From positions 1 through 11,547 of the forward strand of contig JAEDJV010000074.1 in NCBI GenBank assembly GCA_016296165.1: a stretch of 11,547 nucleotides of DNA. Direction: 5' to 3'. A program made the position numbers and the translations under genes. Below are positions 6,389 through 11,547 of the stretch, one piece after another; the stretch's first letter is position 1; every line of letters begins with the position of its first letter. This stretch comes from Oscillospiraceae bacterium. Lineage in GTDB: Bacteria > Bacillota > Clostridia > Oscillospirales > Ruminococcaceae. The notes beneath the pieces were generated by a model. That model made no database searches, was not told the DNA's origin, and worked only from the letters and a program-made list of their open reading frames with translations.

Positions 6389-7252
6389 ATGTTAGTATCA
6401 GCAAAAGAAATGCTTAATAAAGCAAGAGAAGGCAAATATGCAGTAGGCCAGTTCAACATCAATAACCTTGAATGGACAAAGGCTATTCTTCTTACAGCAG
6501 AAGAACTCAAGTCACCAGTTATTCTCGGTGTTTCTGAAGGTGCCGGCAAGTATATGTGCGGTTACAAGACAGTTGTAGGCATGGTAAACGGTATGCTCGA
6601 AGAACTCAACATTACTGTTCCTGTTGCTCTTCACCTTGACCACGGTTCATTTGAAGGCGCTAAGGCTTGTATCAATGCTGGTTTCTCATCAATTATGTTT
6701 GACGGTTCACACTACCCAATCGAAGAAAACATCAAGATGACAACAGCTCTTGTTAATACATGTGACGTTCTCGGTATCTCACTCGAAGCTGAAGTTGGTT
6801 CAATCGGCGGTGAAGAAGATGGTGTTATTGGTGCTGGTGAATGTGCTGATCCAAACGAATGTAAGGCAATAGCTGATCTCGGCGTAACAATGCTCGCTGC
6901 TGGTATCGGTAATATTCATGGTAAATATCCTGAAAACTGGGCTGGTCTCAGCTTTGATACACTCGCAGCTGTTAAGGAAAAAGTTGGTGATATGCCACTC
7001 GTACTTCACGGCGGTACAGGTATTCCGGAAGATATGATTAAGAAGGCAATCTCACTTGGCGTTGCTAAGATTAACGTTAATACAGAATGCCAGCTCTCAT
7101 TTGCTGCAGCTACAAGAGAATACGTTGAAGCAGGCAAGGACCTTCAGGGTAAGGGTTTTGACCCAAGAAAACTTCTTGCTCCTGGTTTTGAAGCTATCAA
7201 GGCTACAGTTAAGGAAAAGATGGAACTTTTCGGTTCAGTTGGCAAGGCTTAA
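6389..7252 (+). CDS. fba: Class II fructose-1,6-bisphosphate aldolase
   Basis: This cytoplasmic, zinc-dependent enzyme reversibly splits fructose 1,6-bisphosphate into dihydroxyacetone phosphate and glyceraldehyde 3-phosphate in glycolysis and gluconeogenesis. The 287 residues match the usual length of the short class IIA/B enzymes. The motif LHLDHGS (81-87) holds catalytic D84 and zinc ligand H85; EAEVGSIGG (133-141), GNIHGKY (174-180) with H178, and LHGGTGIP (206-213) with H207 supply the remaining metal and phosphate contacts; INVNTE (228-233) is the C-terminal phosphate-binding strand. ATG 6389 follows GGAGG (6374-6378) at 10 bases. Strong promoter, strong terminator and a codon choice resembling gdhA (many CTC and AAC codons) point to a monocistronic, highly expressed gene. 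Related class II aldolases for tagatose bisphosphate look similar, so substrate is assigned by family likelihood. Confidence 0.94.
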   Translation: MLVSAKEMLNKAREGKYAVGQFNINNLEWTKAILLTAEELKSPVILGVSEGAGKYMCGYKTVVGMVNGMLEELNITVPVALHLDHGSFEGAKACINAGFSSIMFDGSHYPIEENIKMTTALVNTCDVLGISLEAEVGSIGGEEDGVIGAGECADPNECKAIADLGVTMLAAGIGNIHGKYPENWAGLSFDTLAAVKEKVGDMPLVLHGGTGIPEDMIKKAISLGVAKINVNTECQLSFAAATREYVEAGKDLQGKGFDPRKLLAPGFEAIKATVKEKMELFGSVGKA

Positions 7253-7275
7253 TCTATATCCTAAAAATGAATTTT

Positions 7276-7309
7276 TTCAGGAGTATGCTTAGGCATACTC
7301 CTGAATTTT
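7276..7309 (+). terminator. Intrinsic terminator of fba
   Basis: TTCAGGAGTATGC (7276-7288) and GCATACTCCTGAA (7293-7305) form a perfect 13-bp stem with a TTAG loop, followed by TTTTATTT. T's at 7272-7277 before the stem mean little for the other strand, where no gene converges. Confidence 0.9.
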
Positions 7310-7331
7310 ATTTGTCCGGAGCGTAAATGAT

Positions 7332-7751
7332 ATGATAAAGGATAAAAAGATATTAATCTTTGTATTTGTAATTATCTTTATTTTTATTTCAGCATGCATT
7401 TCAGTTTATTTTATATATATAAAAAATAATGAACCTAAAACGGCATATATTTACAGTAACGGTGAATTAATAAAAGAAATTAATTTAGAAGATATCAGTG
7501 AAAATTATTCTTTTAAGATAGAAAGTAATAATGGCGGATATAACATAATAAAAGTGGAAAACGGGCGGATATGCGTTACAGAAGCATCATGTCCTGATAA
7601 AGTATGCGTAAAAACAGGATATACTGACAATATTGCTTTACCGATAGCCTGTCTTCCTAATAAGCTTGTAATTAAAATATCCGGAAAAAAATCAGATGAT
7701 CCGGATCTTATTGTTTTTGAAAATAATCAGAGAAATGATAATTCTTTGTAA
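7332..7751 (+). CDS. NusG domain II-like membrane-anchored protein
   Basis: The 139-residue product has one N-terminal membrane segment (about 7-30) and an outside beta-rich domain of the NusG_II family (DUF1312). The family signature is visible: C81, then SCPDKVC (86-92), G96, and IACLPNKLVIKI (105-116). Its biochemical role is not established; relatives often neighbour polyprenyl diphosphate synthase, Gx-transporter or FMN-linked redox genes, none of which is present here. Four cysteines (81, 87, 92, 107) are retained and could be redox active or form disulfides. ATG 7332 follows GGAG (7318-7321) at 10 bases; an ATG at 7327 stops after two codons. The gene starts 22 bases after the fba terminator and has no evident promoter of its own, so read-through from fba is likely. 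Confidence 0.85.
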   Translation: MIKDKKILIFVFVIIFIFISACISVYFIYIKNNEPKTAYIYSNGELIKEINLEDISENYSFKIESNNGGYNIIKVENGRICVTEASCPDKVCVKTGYTDNIALPIACLPNKLVIKISGKKSDDPDLIVFENNQRNDNSL

Positions 7752-7813
7752 TATATATAAGTTTGTTGTTTATTTTTTATAATTATTTCCGAAGATATAT
7801 CAGTTTTATCGCT

Positions 7814-7822
7814 TGTTATAAT
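7814..7822 (+). promoter_or_regulatory. Extended -10 promoter of pssA-psd
   Basis: TATAAT (7817-7822) is preceded by TGT (7814-7816), an extended -10 element. No good -35 box is found at the proper distance. The start would fall near 7829, about 20 bases before the pssA ATG. Confidence 0.55.
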
Positions 7823-7849
7823 ATAAATAACAAACAGGGAGAGAAAAAG

Positions 7850-8491
7850 ATGGAACATAAAAAAATAGGTTACTATGACTATACGGTAGTTCTTACATAT
7901 ATAGGTATGCTCTCGGCGGTTTCGGGCATATTTATGGTTATGAATCAAAATTATATTATGGCAGTAATTTTGCTTATGGCTGCCGGTTTGTGTGATATGT
8001 TTGACGGGGCGGTTGCTTCTACTAAAAAAAGATCTGTTTCTGAAAAGAGATTTGGGATACAGATAGATTCTCTGAGTGATCTTGTAAGTTTTGGAGTATT
8101 GCCGGCTGTTTTTGTATATCAGTTATCAGGCAGGAAAGTTCATTGTGGAATAATTTCTGCTCTTTTTATACTTGCAGCACTTATCCGACTGGCCTTTTTT
8201 AATGTACTTGAGGAAGAAAGACAGAGTATCGATCCAGGAAGCAAAAGCTTTTTTCTGGGAGTACCTGTAACAACGATTGCGATAATCCTTCCGATTGTAT
8301 ATACACTTTTTGTAAAATGTCTGCTAAAGCATACTTTCTGGTTTACACTCATGCTCGTTGTTACCGGTATAGGATTTATTACACCTGTAAAAATAAAGAA
8401 ACCTGAATCATTAGGAAAGGTAATTATCCTTGTTATCGGTATTGCAGAAGTAGCTGGGATTGCATTTGTTATGAAGGGCGGGTCGTTATGA
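7850..8491 (+). CDS. pssA: CDP-alcohol phosphatidyltransferase, probable phosphatidylserine synthase
   Basis: The 213-residue integral membrane enzyme is expected to transfer a phosphatidyl group from CDP-diacylglycerol to L-serine, giving phosphatidylserine. The CDP-alcohol transferase signature is present: D49, D52-G53, A56, G69, D73 and D77. It departs from the common DG-x2-AR-x8-G spacing: the Arg is Ser57, and 12 rather than 9 residues separate A56 from G69, with STKKR filling the insertion. The stretch FGIQIDSLSDLVSFGVLP (68-85) and FFLGVPVT (134-141) are characteristic of PssA. Several hydrophobic segments (about 12-48, 80-120, 136-178, 188-207) fit the family. The serine specificity is supported by the downstream decarboxylase, whose ATG overlaps this stop. 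ATG 7850 follows AGGGAGAG (7836-7843) at 6 bases; the longer frame reaching to 7763 has no such site. Confidence 0.9.
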   Translation: MEHKKIGYYDYTVVLTYIGMLSAVSGIFMVMNQNYIMAVILLMAAGLCDMFDGAVASTKKRSVSEKRFGIQIDSLSDLVSFGVLPAVFVYQLSGRKVHCGIISALFILAALIRLAFFNVLEEERQSIDPGSKSFFLGVPVTTIAIILPIVYTLFVKCLLKHTFWFTLMLVVTGIGFITPVKIKKPESLGKVIILVIGIAEVAGIAFVMKGGSL

Positions 8492-9309
8492 AGAAAAATG
8501 AATCCCTGTCACTTAGGTTTCTCTATCACACATCGCCGGGAAGGGCGATTCTTAAAGTTCTGACAAACCCCGTCGTTTCTGAAAAGGCTGCAGTATATCT
8601 TTCATCACCATATTCAAAATGGCTTATTGATTATTATAAAGAGAAATATAATATTGATATGACGGACTGTTGTAAGAAGAATTTTTCTTCTTTTAATGAT
8701 TTTTTCAAGAGAAAGAAGAAACTGAAACTTGTAACTGAAGACAAGGCGATTATCAGTCCATGCGATGCATTTCTTAGTATCTATAGTATTTATGATGATC
8801 TGTCGCTTAATATAAAACACAGCAGATATACAGTATCGTCTCTTCTTCGTGACAGGAAAATTGCAGAAGAATTTTCAGGTGGTATATGCTGCGTATTTCG
8901 TCTGGAACCACATCATTATCACAGATATCTGTTTGCGGTAAACGGAAGAATTAAGCTTCAGAGAAGGATAAAAGGGATCCTCCATTGTGTTCGGCCTATT
9001 GCATGTCAGGAATATCCGGTTCACATCCAGAACAGCAGACAATATACACTTATTCAAAACAGTACTCTGGGGAATGTTATTCAGATGGAGATAGGTGCAA
9101 TGCTTGTAGGAAAGATATGCAATCATATGAAGTCACTTACTGCTGTTAAAGGACAGGAAAAGGGATATTTTGAATATGGCGGCTCAACAATTGTTCTGTT
9201 GTTTCAGAAGAATTCCGTTAATCTTAGTAAAGATTTTATGAAGATCATGAATACCGAAATTGAAGTGCCTGTTAATATTGGTCAGACTATTGGAAAAGAA
9301 TTAAGATAG
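8488..9309 (+). CDS. psd: Phosphatidylserine decarboxylase proenzyme
   Basis: The 273-residue membrane-associated enzyme decarboxylates phosphatidylserine to phosphatidylethanolamine, the step after PssA. Maturation is by self-cleavage before a serine that becomes a pyruvoyl cofactor: here the GGST motif at 231-234 (usual form LGST or GGST) puts cleavage before S233, leaving a short C-terminal alpha chain. The partner catalytic residues are D93 in ISPCDAF and H145 in EPHHYHR (140-146). The more common PxDG reads PCDA here, a small deviation. YFEYGGSTIVLLF is typical of clostridial enzymes. The ATG overlaps the pssA stop as ATGA, with a GGGCGGG-like site inside the pssA end, indicating translational coupling. 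The pair makes a complete route from CDP-diacylglycerol to phosphatidylethanolamine. Confidence 0.94.
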   Translation: MKKNESLSLRFLYHTSPGRAILKVLTNPVVSEKAAVYLSSPYSKWLIDYYKEKYNIDMTDCCKKNFSSFNDFFKRKKKLKLVTEDKAIISPCDAFLSIYSIYDDLSLNIKHSRYTVSSLLRDRKIAEEFSGGICCVFRLEPHHYHRYLFAVNGRIKLQRRIKGILHCVRPIACQEYPVHIQNSRQYTLIQNSTLGNVIQMEIGAMLVGKICNHMKSLTAVKGQEKGYFEYGGSTIVLLFQKNSVNLSKDFMKIMNTEIEVPVNIGQTIGKELR

Positions 9310-9355
9310 GATTTTGATGAGTTTTTTAATATATTAATAAAAATCCATTTTTGTA
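9309..9355 (+). terminator. Weak possible terminator after psd
   Basis: GGATTTT (9309-9315) can pair with AAAATCC (9340-9346), with the AT palindrome TTAATATATTAA (9326-9337) inside the loop, followed by ATTTTTG. The stem has only two G-C pairs and begins at the last base of the stop codon, so it is a tentative call. Confidence 0.35.
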
Positions 9356-9414
9356 TATTTATTATAAATCACTAAAAATCTAATAGATATTTTAACGATT
9401 TTGTTTGTATAGTC

Positions 9415-9443
9415 TTGACATATATTTATTAAAACGTTATAAT
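9415..9443 (+). promoter_or_regulatory. Full-consensus promoter of the zinc-ribbon gene
   Basis: TTGACA (9415-9420), 17-base spacer, TATAAT (9438-9443): identical to the sigma-A consensus. Transcription should begin about 9450-9451, leaving a leader of about 78 bases. Confidence 0.9.
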
Positions 9444-9452
9444 ATATTTTAC

Positions 9453-9488
9453 GGACATTCGAAAAAGTCCAGTAAGGACTTATTTTTT
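9453..9488 (+). promoter_or_regulatory. Attenuator-like leader: two mutually exclusive hairpins, the second with a T-tract
   Basis: GGAC (9453-9456) can pair with GTCC (9467-9470). The same GTCC, as AAGTCC (9465-9470), can instead pair with GGACTT (9476-9481) across a 5-base loop, directly before six T's (9483-9488). The second form resembles an intrinsic terminator inside the leader and the first an antiterminator. Stems are short, so regulation is an inference. It matches no riboswitch class that I recognise. Confidence 0.45.
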
Positions 9489-9528
9489 CAGGTCTTTTGT
9501 AATAATTTTTTAGGGGTTGAATTGCCAA

Positions 9529-9942
9529 ATGAGTATTTTAGATGTGGTTAATGCTACAAGCAGAAGCGTGAACGAAAAAACAAAGAATATGCAGGAAGTT
9601 GCAAATCTTAAGAGAAAGATTGTATATGAAAGAGAAAGAATAGTAGAGATTTTTGCTGAGATTGGCGAGAAGTTCTATGAGATGGATCCTTCCAATACAG
9701 ATTTTTCTGAACTTCGACTTCTTTGTGATGATATTAATACACGTAAGCGTAGAATTAAAAAGATGTTATTCTCATTACATAATATGAGAGGATTCAAGAT
9801 TTGTCCGCAGTGTAAGGCAGAAGTAAACGGAAAGTTCAAGTTCTGCGGTTCATGTGGAGCAAGAATTCCTGAACCAGAGGAAGAAGAGTTCCTCAACATG
9901 GAAGGTTTAGGATTCGGAACAGAAAGCATTAGTGATAAGTAA
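9529..9942 (+). CDS. Small coiled-coil zinc-ribbon protein of unknown function
   Basis: The 137-residue protein has no signal peptide or membrane segment and is probably cytoplasmic. Residues 15-85 are charged and helical (KTKNMQEVANLKRKIVYERERIVEIFAEIGEKFYEMD, read in pieces: NLKRKIVYERER at 26-37 and INTRKRRIKKML at 69-80), suggesting a coiled coil. Residues 90-112 form a zinc ribbon with C92, C95, C106 and C109 in a CPxC-X10-CGSC arrangement, followed by an acidic tail (PEPEEEE). Such N-terminal helix plus C-terminal ribbon proteins are common in Clostridia and their role is unknown; an adaptor or nucleic-acid contact would be guesswork. ATG 9529 follows AGGGG (9512-9516) at 12 bases; an in-frame TTG at 9517 would abut that site. 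A perfect promoter with a structured leader suggests abundant but regulated expression. Confidence 0.82.
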   Translation: MSILDVVNATSRSVNEKTKNMQEVANLKRKIVYERERIVEIFAEIGEKFYEMDPSNTDFSELRLLCDDINTRKRRIKKMLFSLHNMRGFKICPQCKAEVNGKFKFCGSCGARIPEPEEEEFLNMEGLGFGTESISDK

Positions 9943-9947
9943 TATAG

Positions 9948-9984
9948 AAAAGAGCTGTACTGATTTAACGTACAGCTCTTTTTT
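9948..9984. terminator. Bidirectional terminator overlapping a coding end
   Basis: AAAAGAGCTGTAC (9948-9960) and GTACAGCTCTTTT (9970-9982) form a perfect 13-bp stem with a 9-base loop, followed on the plus strand by T's to 9984. The stop codon of the convergent minus-strand gene (9965-9967) lies in the loop, and its last codons form one stem arm. In the minus direction the U-tract is shorter (four U's), so termination is likely best for the zinc-ribbon gene. Confidence 0.85.
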
Positions 9985-11014
9985 CTGTGGATATAAGCAT
10001 AATACTCATTATAATCAGCAGTAATGACGGCAGTACTGGCTGATCAGGAGAATGAAACATAAATGATGAAACCGGTGCAGCTGCATCTTTTAAAAATATG
10101 CGGCAGATAATATTGCATATTATTCCTGAAAAGACTGCACCGATTAACCGGTATAATAAAAATTTTTTTCTGTTAATATCATTCCCTGTAATAGCAAATA
10201 TCTGCATAATAACACATAATCCACCTGTTGAAAAGAGCGCAGCCATCACCGGGAGATTAAAACTTTTAAAACTGCAGAATTCTGAGATATTAGTTATCTC
10301 TGTTAATGAAAGTATCGCTGCATTGCAGTCTTCTGTGTTCATTGGAGTTATTTTGGAGATAAGTGCTGATATGATTTCTACGGCACCTGAGCAGATTAAA
10401 AGTACTTTAAATACGGAAAATGCAGTTATTATTGTACACATCTGAATCATTCCGTGTGCGGCACAGTCGGCAGACCTTATAACAGAGGAACAGCTGACTG
10501 TGCATTTTGTTTTTTCATGCGTTTTTTGCGGAATAATGTGATTTTTTCCGCTTATTACTGCAAGAATCAGATTTGAGACAAGGCATGAAAAAAATATTAT
10601 TACTCCAGTGCTTAATAATCCTGTAAAATGTGCTGCTGCAGTACCTGTTACAAAAGCCGGTCCGGCCGAATAACATATACAGCAGTATCTGGAAAATTCC
10701 TCTTTTGATATTTCGCCGTTTTCATAAATATTTTTTAAGAGTTTAGCTCCTGTGGGATAACCTGATATATTTGAAATAAGAAATACAGCGAATATCTCCG
10801 GACGCATTTTGAATATGTATCTTGCCGGCAGAGAAAAAATTTTCCCTATTACTATATGAAATCTGCTTTCGGTTATAAGACATGCTATAATCATTGAGCC
10901 ATAGAGTGATGGAACGATGACATTAAAGCACCTGATGACTGAATTGTATATTTCATTTACCAGTTCATCATAGAAAAATAAGCCGGTGAATATGGTAAGG
11001 AGTACAAAGAGCAT
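9965..11014 (-). CDS. YlbJ-like spore-family membrane protein (nucleoside-recognition/Gate domain)
   Basis: The 349-residue protein is very hydrophobic, with about eight predicted membrane segments. It matches the layout of YlbJ, a sporulation integral membrane protein of the Gate superfamily: an early FNVIVPSLYGS (30-40), then FLISNISGYPTGAKLL (78-93) with the diagnostic SGYPxGAK, an acidic helix NGEISKEEFSRY (99-110), and a CxxCYSAGPAFVTG segment (111-124) where classical YlbJ has CNNSSPLFI. In Bacillus YlbJ is made in the mother cell and is needed for normal spores; its substrate is not settled. The sequence is divergent from the canonical form, so I give no symbol. ATG 11014 follows AGGGAGGGG (11026-11018) at a short spacing. 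It is divergent from yqfC, 131 bases away, and convergent with the zinc-ribbon gene. Confidence 0.75.
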   Translation of the reverse strand: MLFVLLTIFTGLFFYDELVNEIYNSVIRCFNVIVPSLYGSMIIACLITESRFHIVIGKIFSLPARYIFKMRPEIFAVFLISNISGYPTGAKLLKNIYENGEISKEEFSRYCCICYSAGPAFVTGTAAAHFTGLLSTGVIIFFSCLVSNLILAVISGKNHIIPQKTHEKTKCTVSCSSVIRSADCAAHGMIQMCTIITAFSVFKVLLICSGAVEIISALISKITPMNTEDCNAAILSLTEITNISEFCSFKSFNLPVMAALFSTGGLCVIMQIFAITGNDINRKKFLLYRLIGAVFSGIICNIICRIFLKDAAAPVSSFMFHSPDQPVLPSLLLIIMSIMLISTEKRAVR

Positions 11015-11090
11015 ATTTCCCCTCCCTGTGTGTTGTTTAGAGCAGACGTAAAATCTTTTTTTGTTTGCTATAAATTTATATGAATTACAC

Positions 11091-11120
11091 TTGTTTTTTA
11101 TTAATATAAATTAATAGAAT
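11091..11120 (+). promoter_or_regulatory. Weak possible promoter of yqfC-yqfD
   Basis: TTGTTT (11091-11096) and TAGAAT (11115-11120) are 18 bases apart, about 25 bases before the yqfC ATG. The match is modest. If these genes follow the Bacillus pattern, a sporulation sigma-E promoter would be expected, but I could not recognise a good one here. Confidence 0.3.
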
Positions 11121-11145
11121 ACTAATCTTAATGAGGGAAAAGACA

Positions 11146-11400
11146 ATGACCGGAAAAGAATTTTTTTCTATTGAGACCACAACGCAGATATACACCAACA
11201 GAAAAATGGTTGTCAGTATATGCAGAAGGATTATTGAATACAATGAAATATACCTTAAGATAGACGCTGGAACGCTGTATATTGAAATATGGGGTTCGAA
11301 TCTTACCGTAAATGATTATAATTCCGAAGGAATAGAGGTTTCGGGAAGGATAGATTCAGTTGAATTTTCGGATGTGCCGGGAAGGAACAGACAGACATGA
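11146..11400 (+). CDS. yqfC: YqfC-like protein (YabP/YqfC family)
   Basis: The 84-residue product fits the YabP/YqfC family of small sporulation proteins: a beta-rich domain with the pattern NRKMVVSICRRIIEYNEIYLKI, in pieces RRIIEYNE (about 23-30), LYIEIWGSNLTV (about 40-51), and a closing IEVSGRIDSVEF (about 59-70). In Bacillus subtilis yqfC and yqfD are adjacent and expressed in the mother cell under sigma-E; the biochemical role of YqfC is unknown. The assignment is strengthened by the next gene, which starts within the yqfC stop (ATGA) and looks like yqfD. Start choice: ATG 11131 is in frame, but AGGGA (11134-11138) lies 7 bases before ATG 11146 and would be wasted inside the longer frame. 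Confidence 0.82.
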   Translation: MTGKEFFSIETTTQIYTNRKMVVSICRRIIEYNEIYLKIDAGTLYIEIWGSNLTVNDYNSEGIEVSGRIDSVEFSDVPGRNRQT

Positions 11401-11547
11401 AGTTAAGAAGAATAATTAGTTTTCGTGTATGCGGTACGGAACTGAATCAGTTTATAAACGCTGTAAGAAATTCCGGGATCGTGTGTATGTCCCAGCAGTG
11501 CAGTTTCGGAGAATATACGGGTAAAATATATTATTCGGATTACAGGG
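11397..11547 (+). CDS. yqfD: YqfD-like sporulation protein, N-terminal part (runs off window)
   Basis: Only the first 50 codons are present, starting at ATG 11397 in the ATGA overlap with yqfC and preceded by AAGGA (11382-11386) at 10 bases. The visible residues read as a short basic start (KLRRIISF), a strand RVCGTELNQFINAVRNSGI and then cysteine- and tyrosine-containing strands, consistent with the N-terminal region of YqfD, where a small domain with the pattern G-x(5)-F-N/I precedes a membrane segment further on. In Bacillus YqfD is a mother-cell membrane protein required for efficient sporulation. The full-length family is about 400 residues, so the rest, including the membrane segment, lies outside. 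Identification rests on this partial match plus the gene order yqfC-yqfD. Confidence 0.75.
   Translation, partial: MKLRRIISFRVCGTELNQFINAVRNSGIVCMSQQCSFGEYTGKIYYSDYR

Noticed and set aside
7239..7267. TTGGCA-17-TAAAAA as a promoter for the NusG domain II gene
   Set aside because: It would fire upstream of the strong fba terminator, and the -10 box is poor; overlap with the fba coding end makes chance likely.
9334..9528. 64-codon minus-strand frame over the zinc-ribbon promoter and leader
   Set aside because: It overlaps a full-consensus promoter, has an AT-driven composition (many Ile, Lys, Tyr, Asn) and no recognisable domain.
10098..10445. 115-codon plus-strand frame opposite the YlbJ-like gene
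   Set aside because: It is antisense to a well-supported membrane protein gene and shows no ribosome site or family signature.

Overview
The window reads as chromosomal DNA from a low-GC Gram-positive bacterium of the Clostridia, most likely a Ruminococcus or close relative. The support is a class II aldolase and hexameric-type glutamate dehydrogenase of clostridial type, a type A RNase P RNA, AT-rich spacers with consensus sigma-A promoters, spore-family genes (yqfC, yqfD, a YlbJ-like protein) and a secreted CHAP protein ending in a dockerin-like segment, a module typical of cellulosome- or amylosome-forming ruminococci. The genus is an inference. I see no insertion sequence, prophage, tRNA or CRISPR array; this looks like core chromosome with several lineage-specific surface proteins.

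Layout. Bases 1-101 hold the 3' end of a 5S rRNA gene and its terminator, so a ribosomal RNA operon ends here. Facing it on the minus strand is gdhA (212-1579), with its own promoter, a 5'-leader hairpin and a terminator. A spacer of about 270 bases with inverted repeats leads to rnpB (1974-2316), which has an excellent promoter but no obvious terminator, and then a membrane-anchored protein of unknown function (2346-2927). A bidirectional terminator separates that gene from the convergent CHAP/dockerin-like gene (3007-4332, minus).

From 4704 all genes but one are on the plus strand: a lipoprotein (perfect consensus promoter), an XRE regulator fused to a duplicated membrane domain, fba (aldolase, strong promoter and terminator), a NusG domain II protein, and the overlapping pair pssA-psd, which together convert CDP-diacylglycerol plus serine to phosphatidylethanolamine. 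Next is a small coiled-coil/zinc-ribbon protein with a consensus promoter and an attenuator-like leader. It converges on a YlbJ-like membrane protein (minus), and the shared terminator overlaps the end of that reading frame. Divergent from it, yqfC and the start of yqfD run off the right edge.

Functionally the window mixes housekeeping (rRNA, RNase P, ammonia assimilation, glycolysis, phospholipid synthesis), envelope or secreted proteins of unknown role, and spore-associated genes. I do not see a convincing new multi-gene system. The least explained items are the leader of the zinc-ribbon gene, the membrane-tethered XRE regulator, the half-degenerate dockerin on the CHAP protein, and the repeat-bearing spacer before rnpB.
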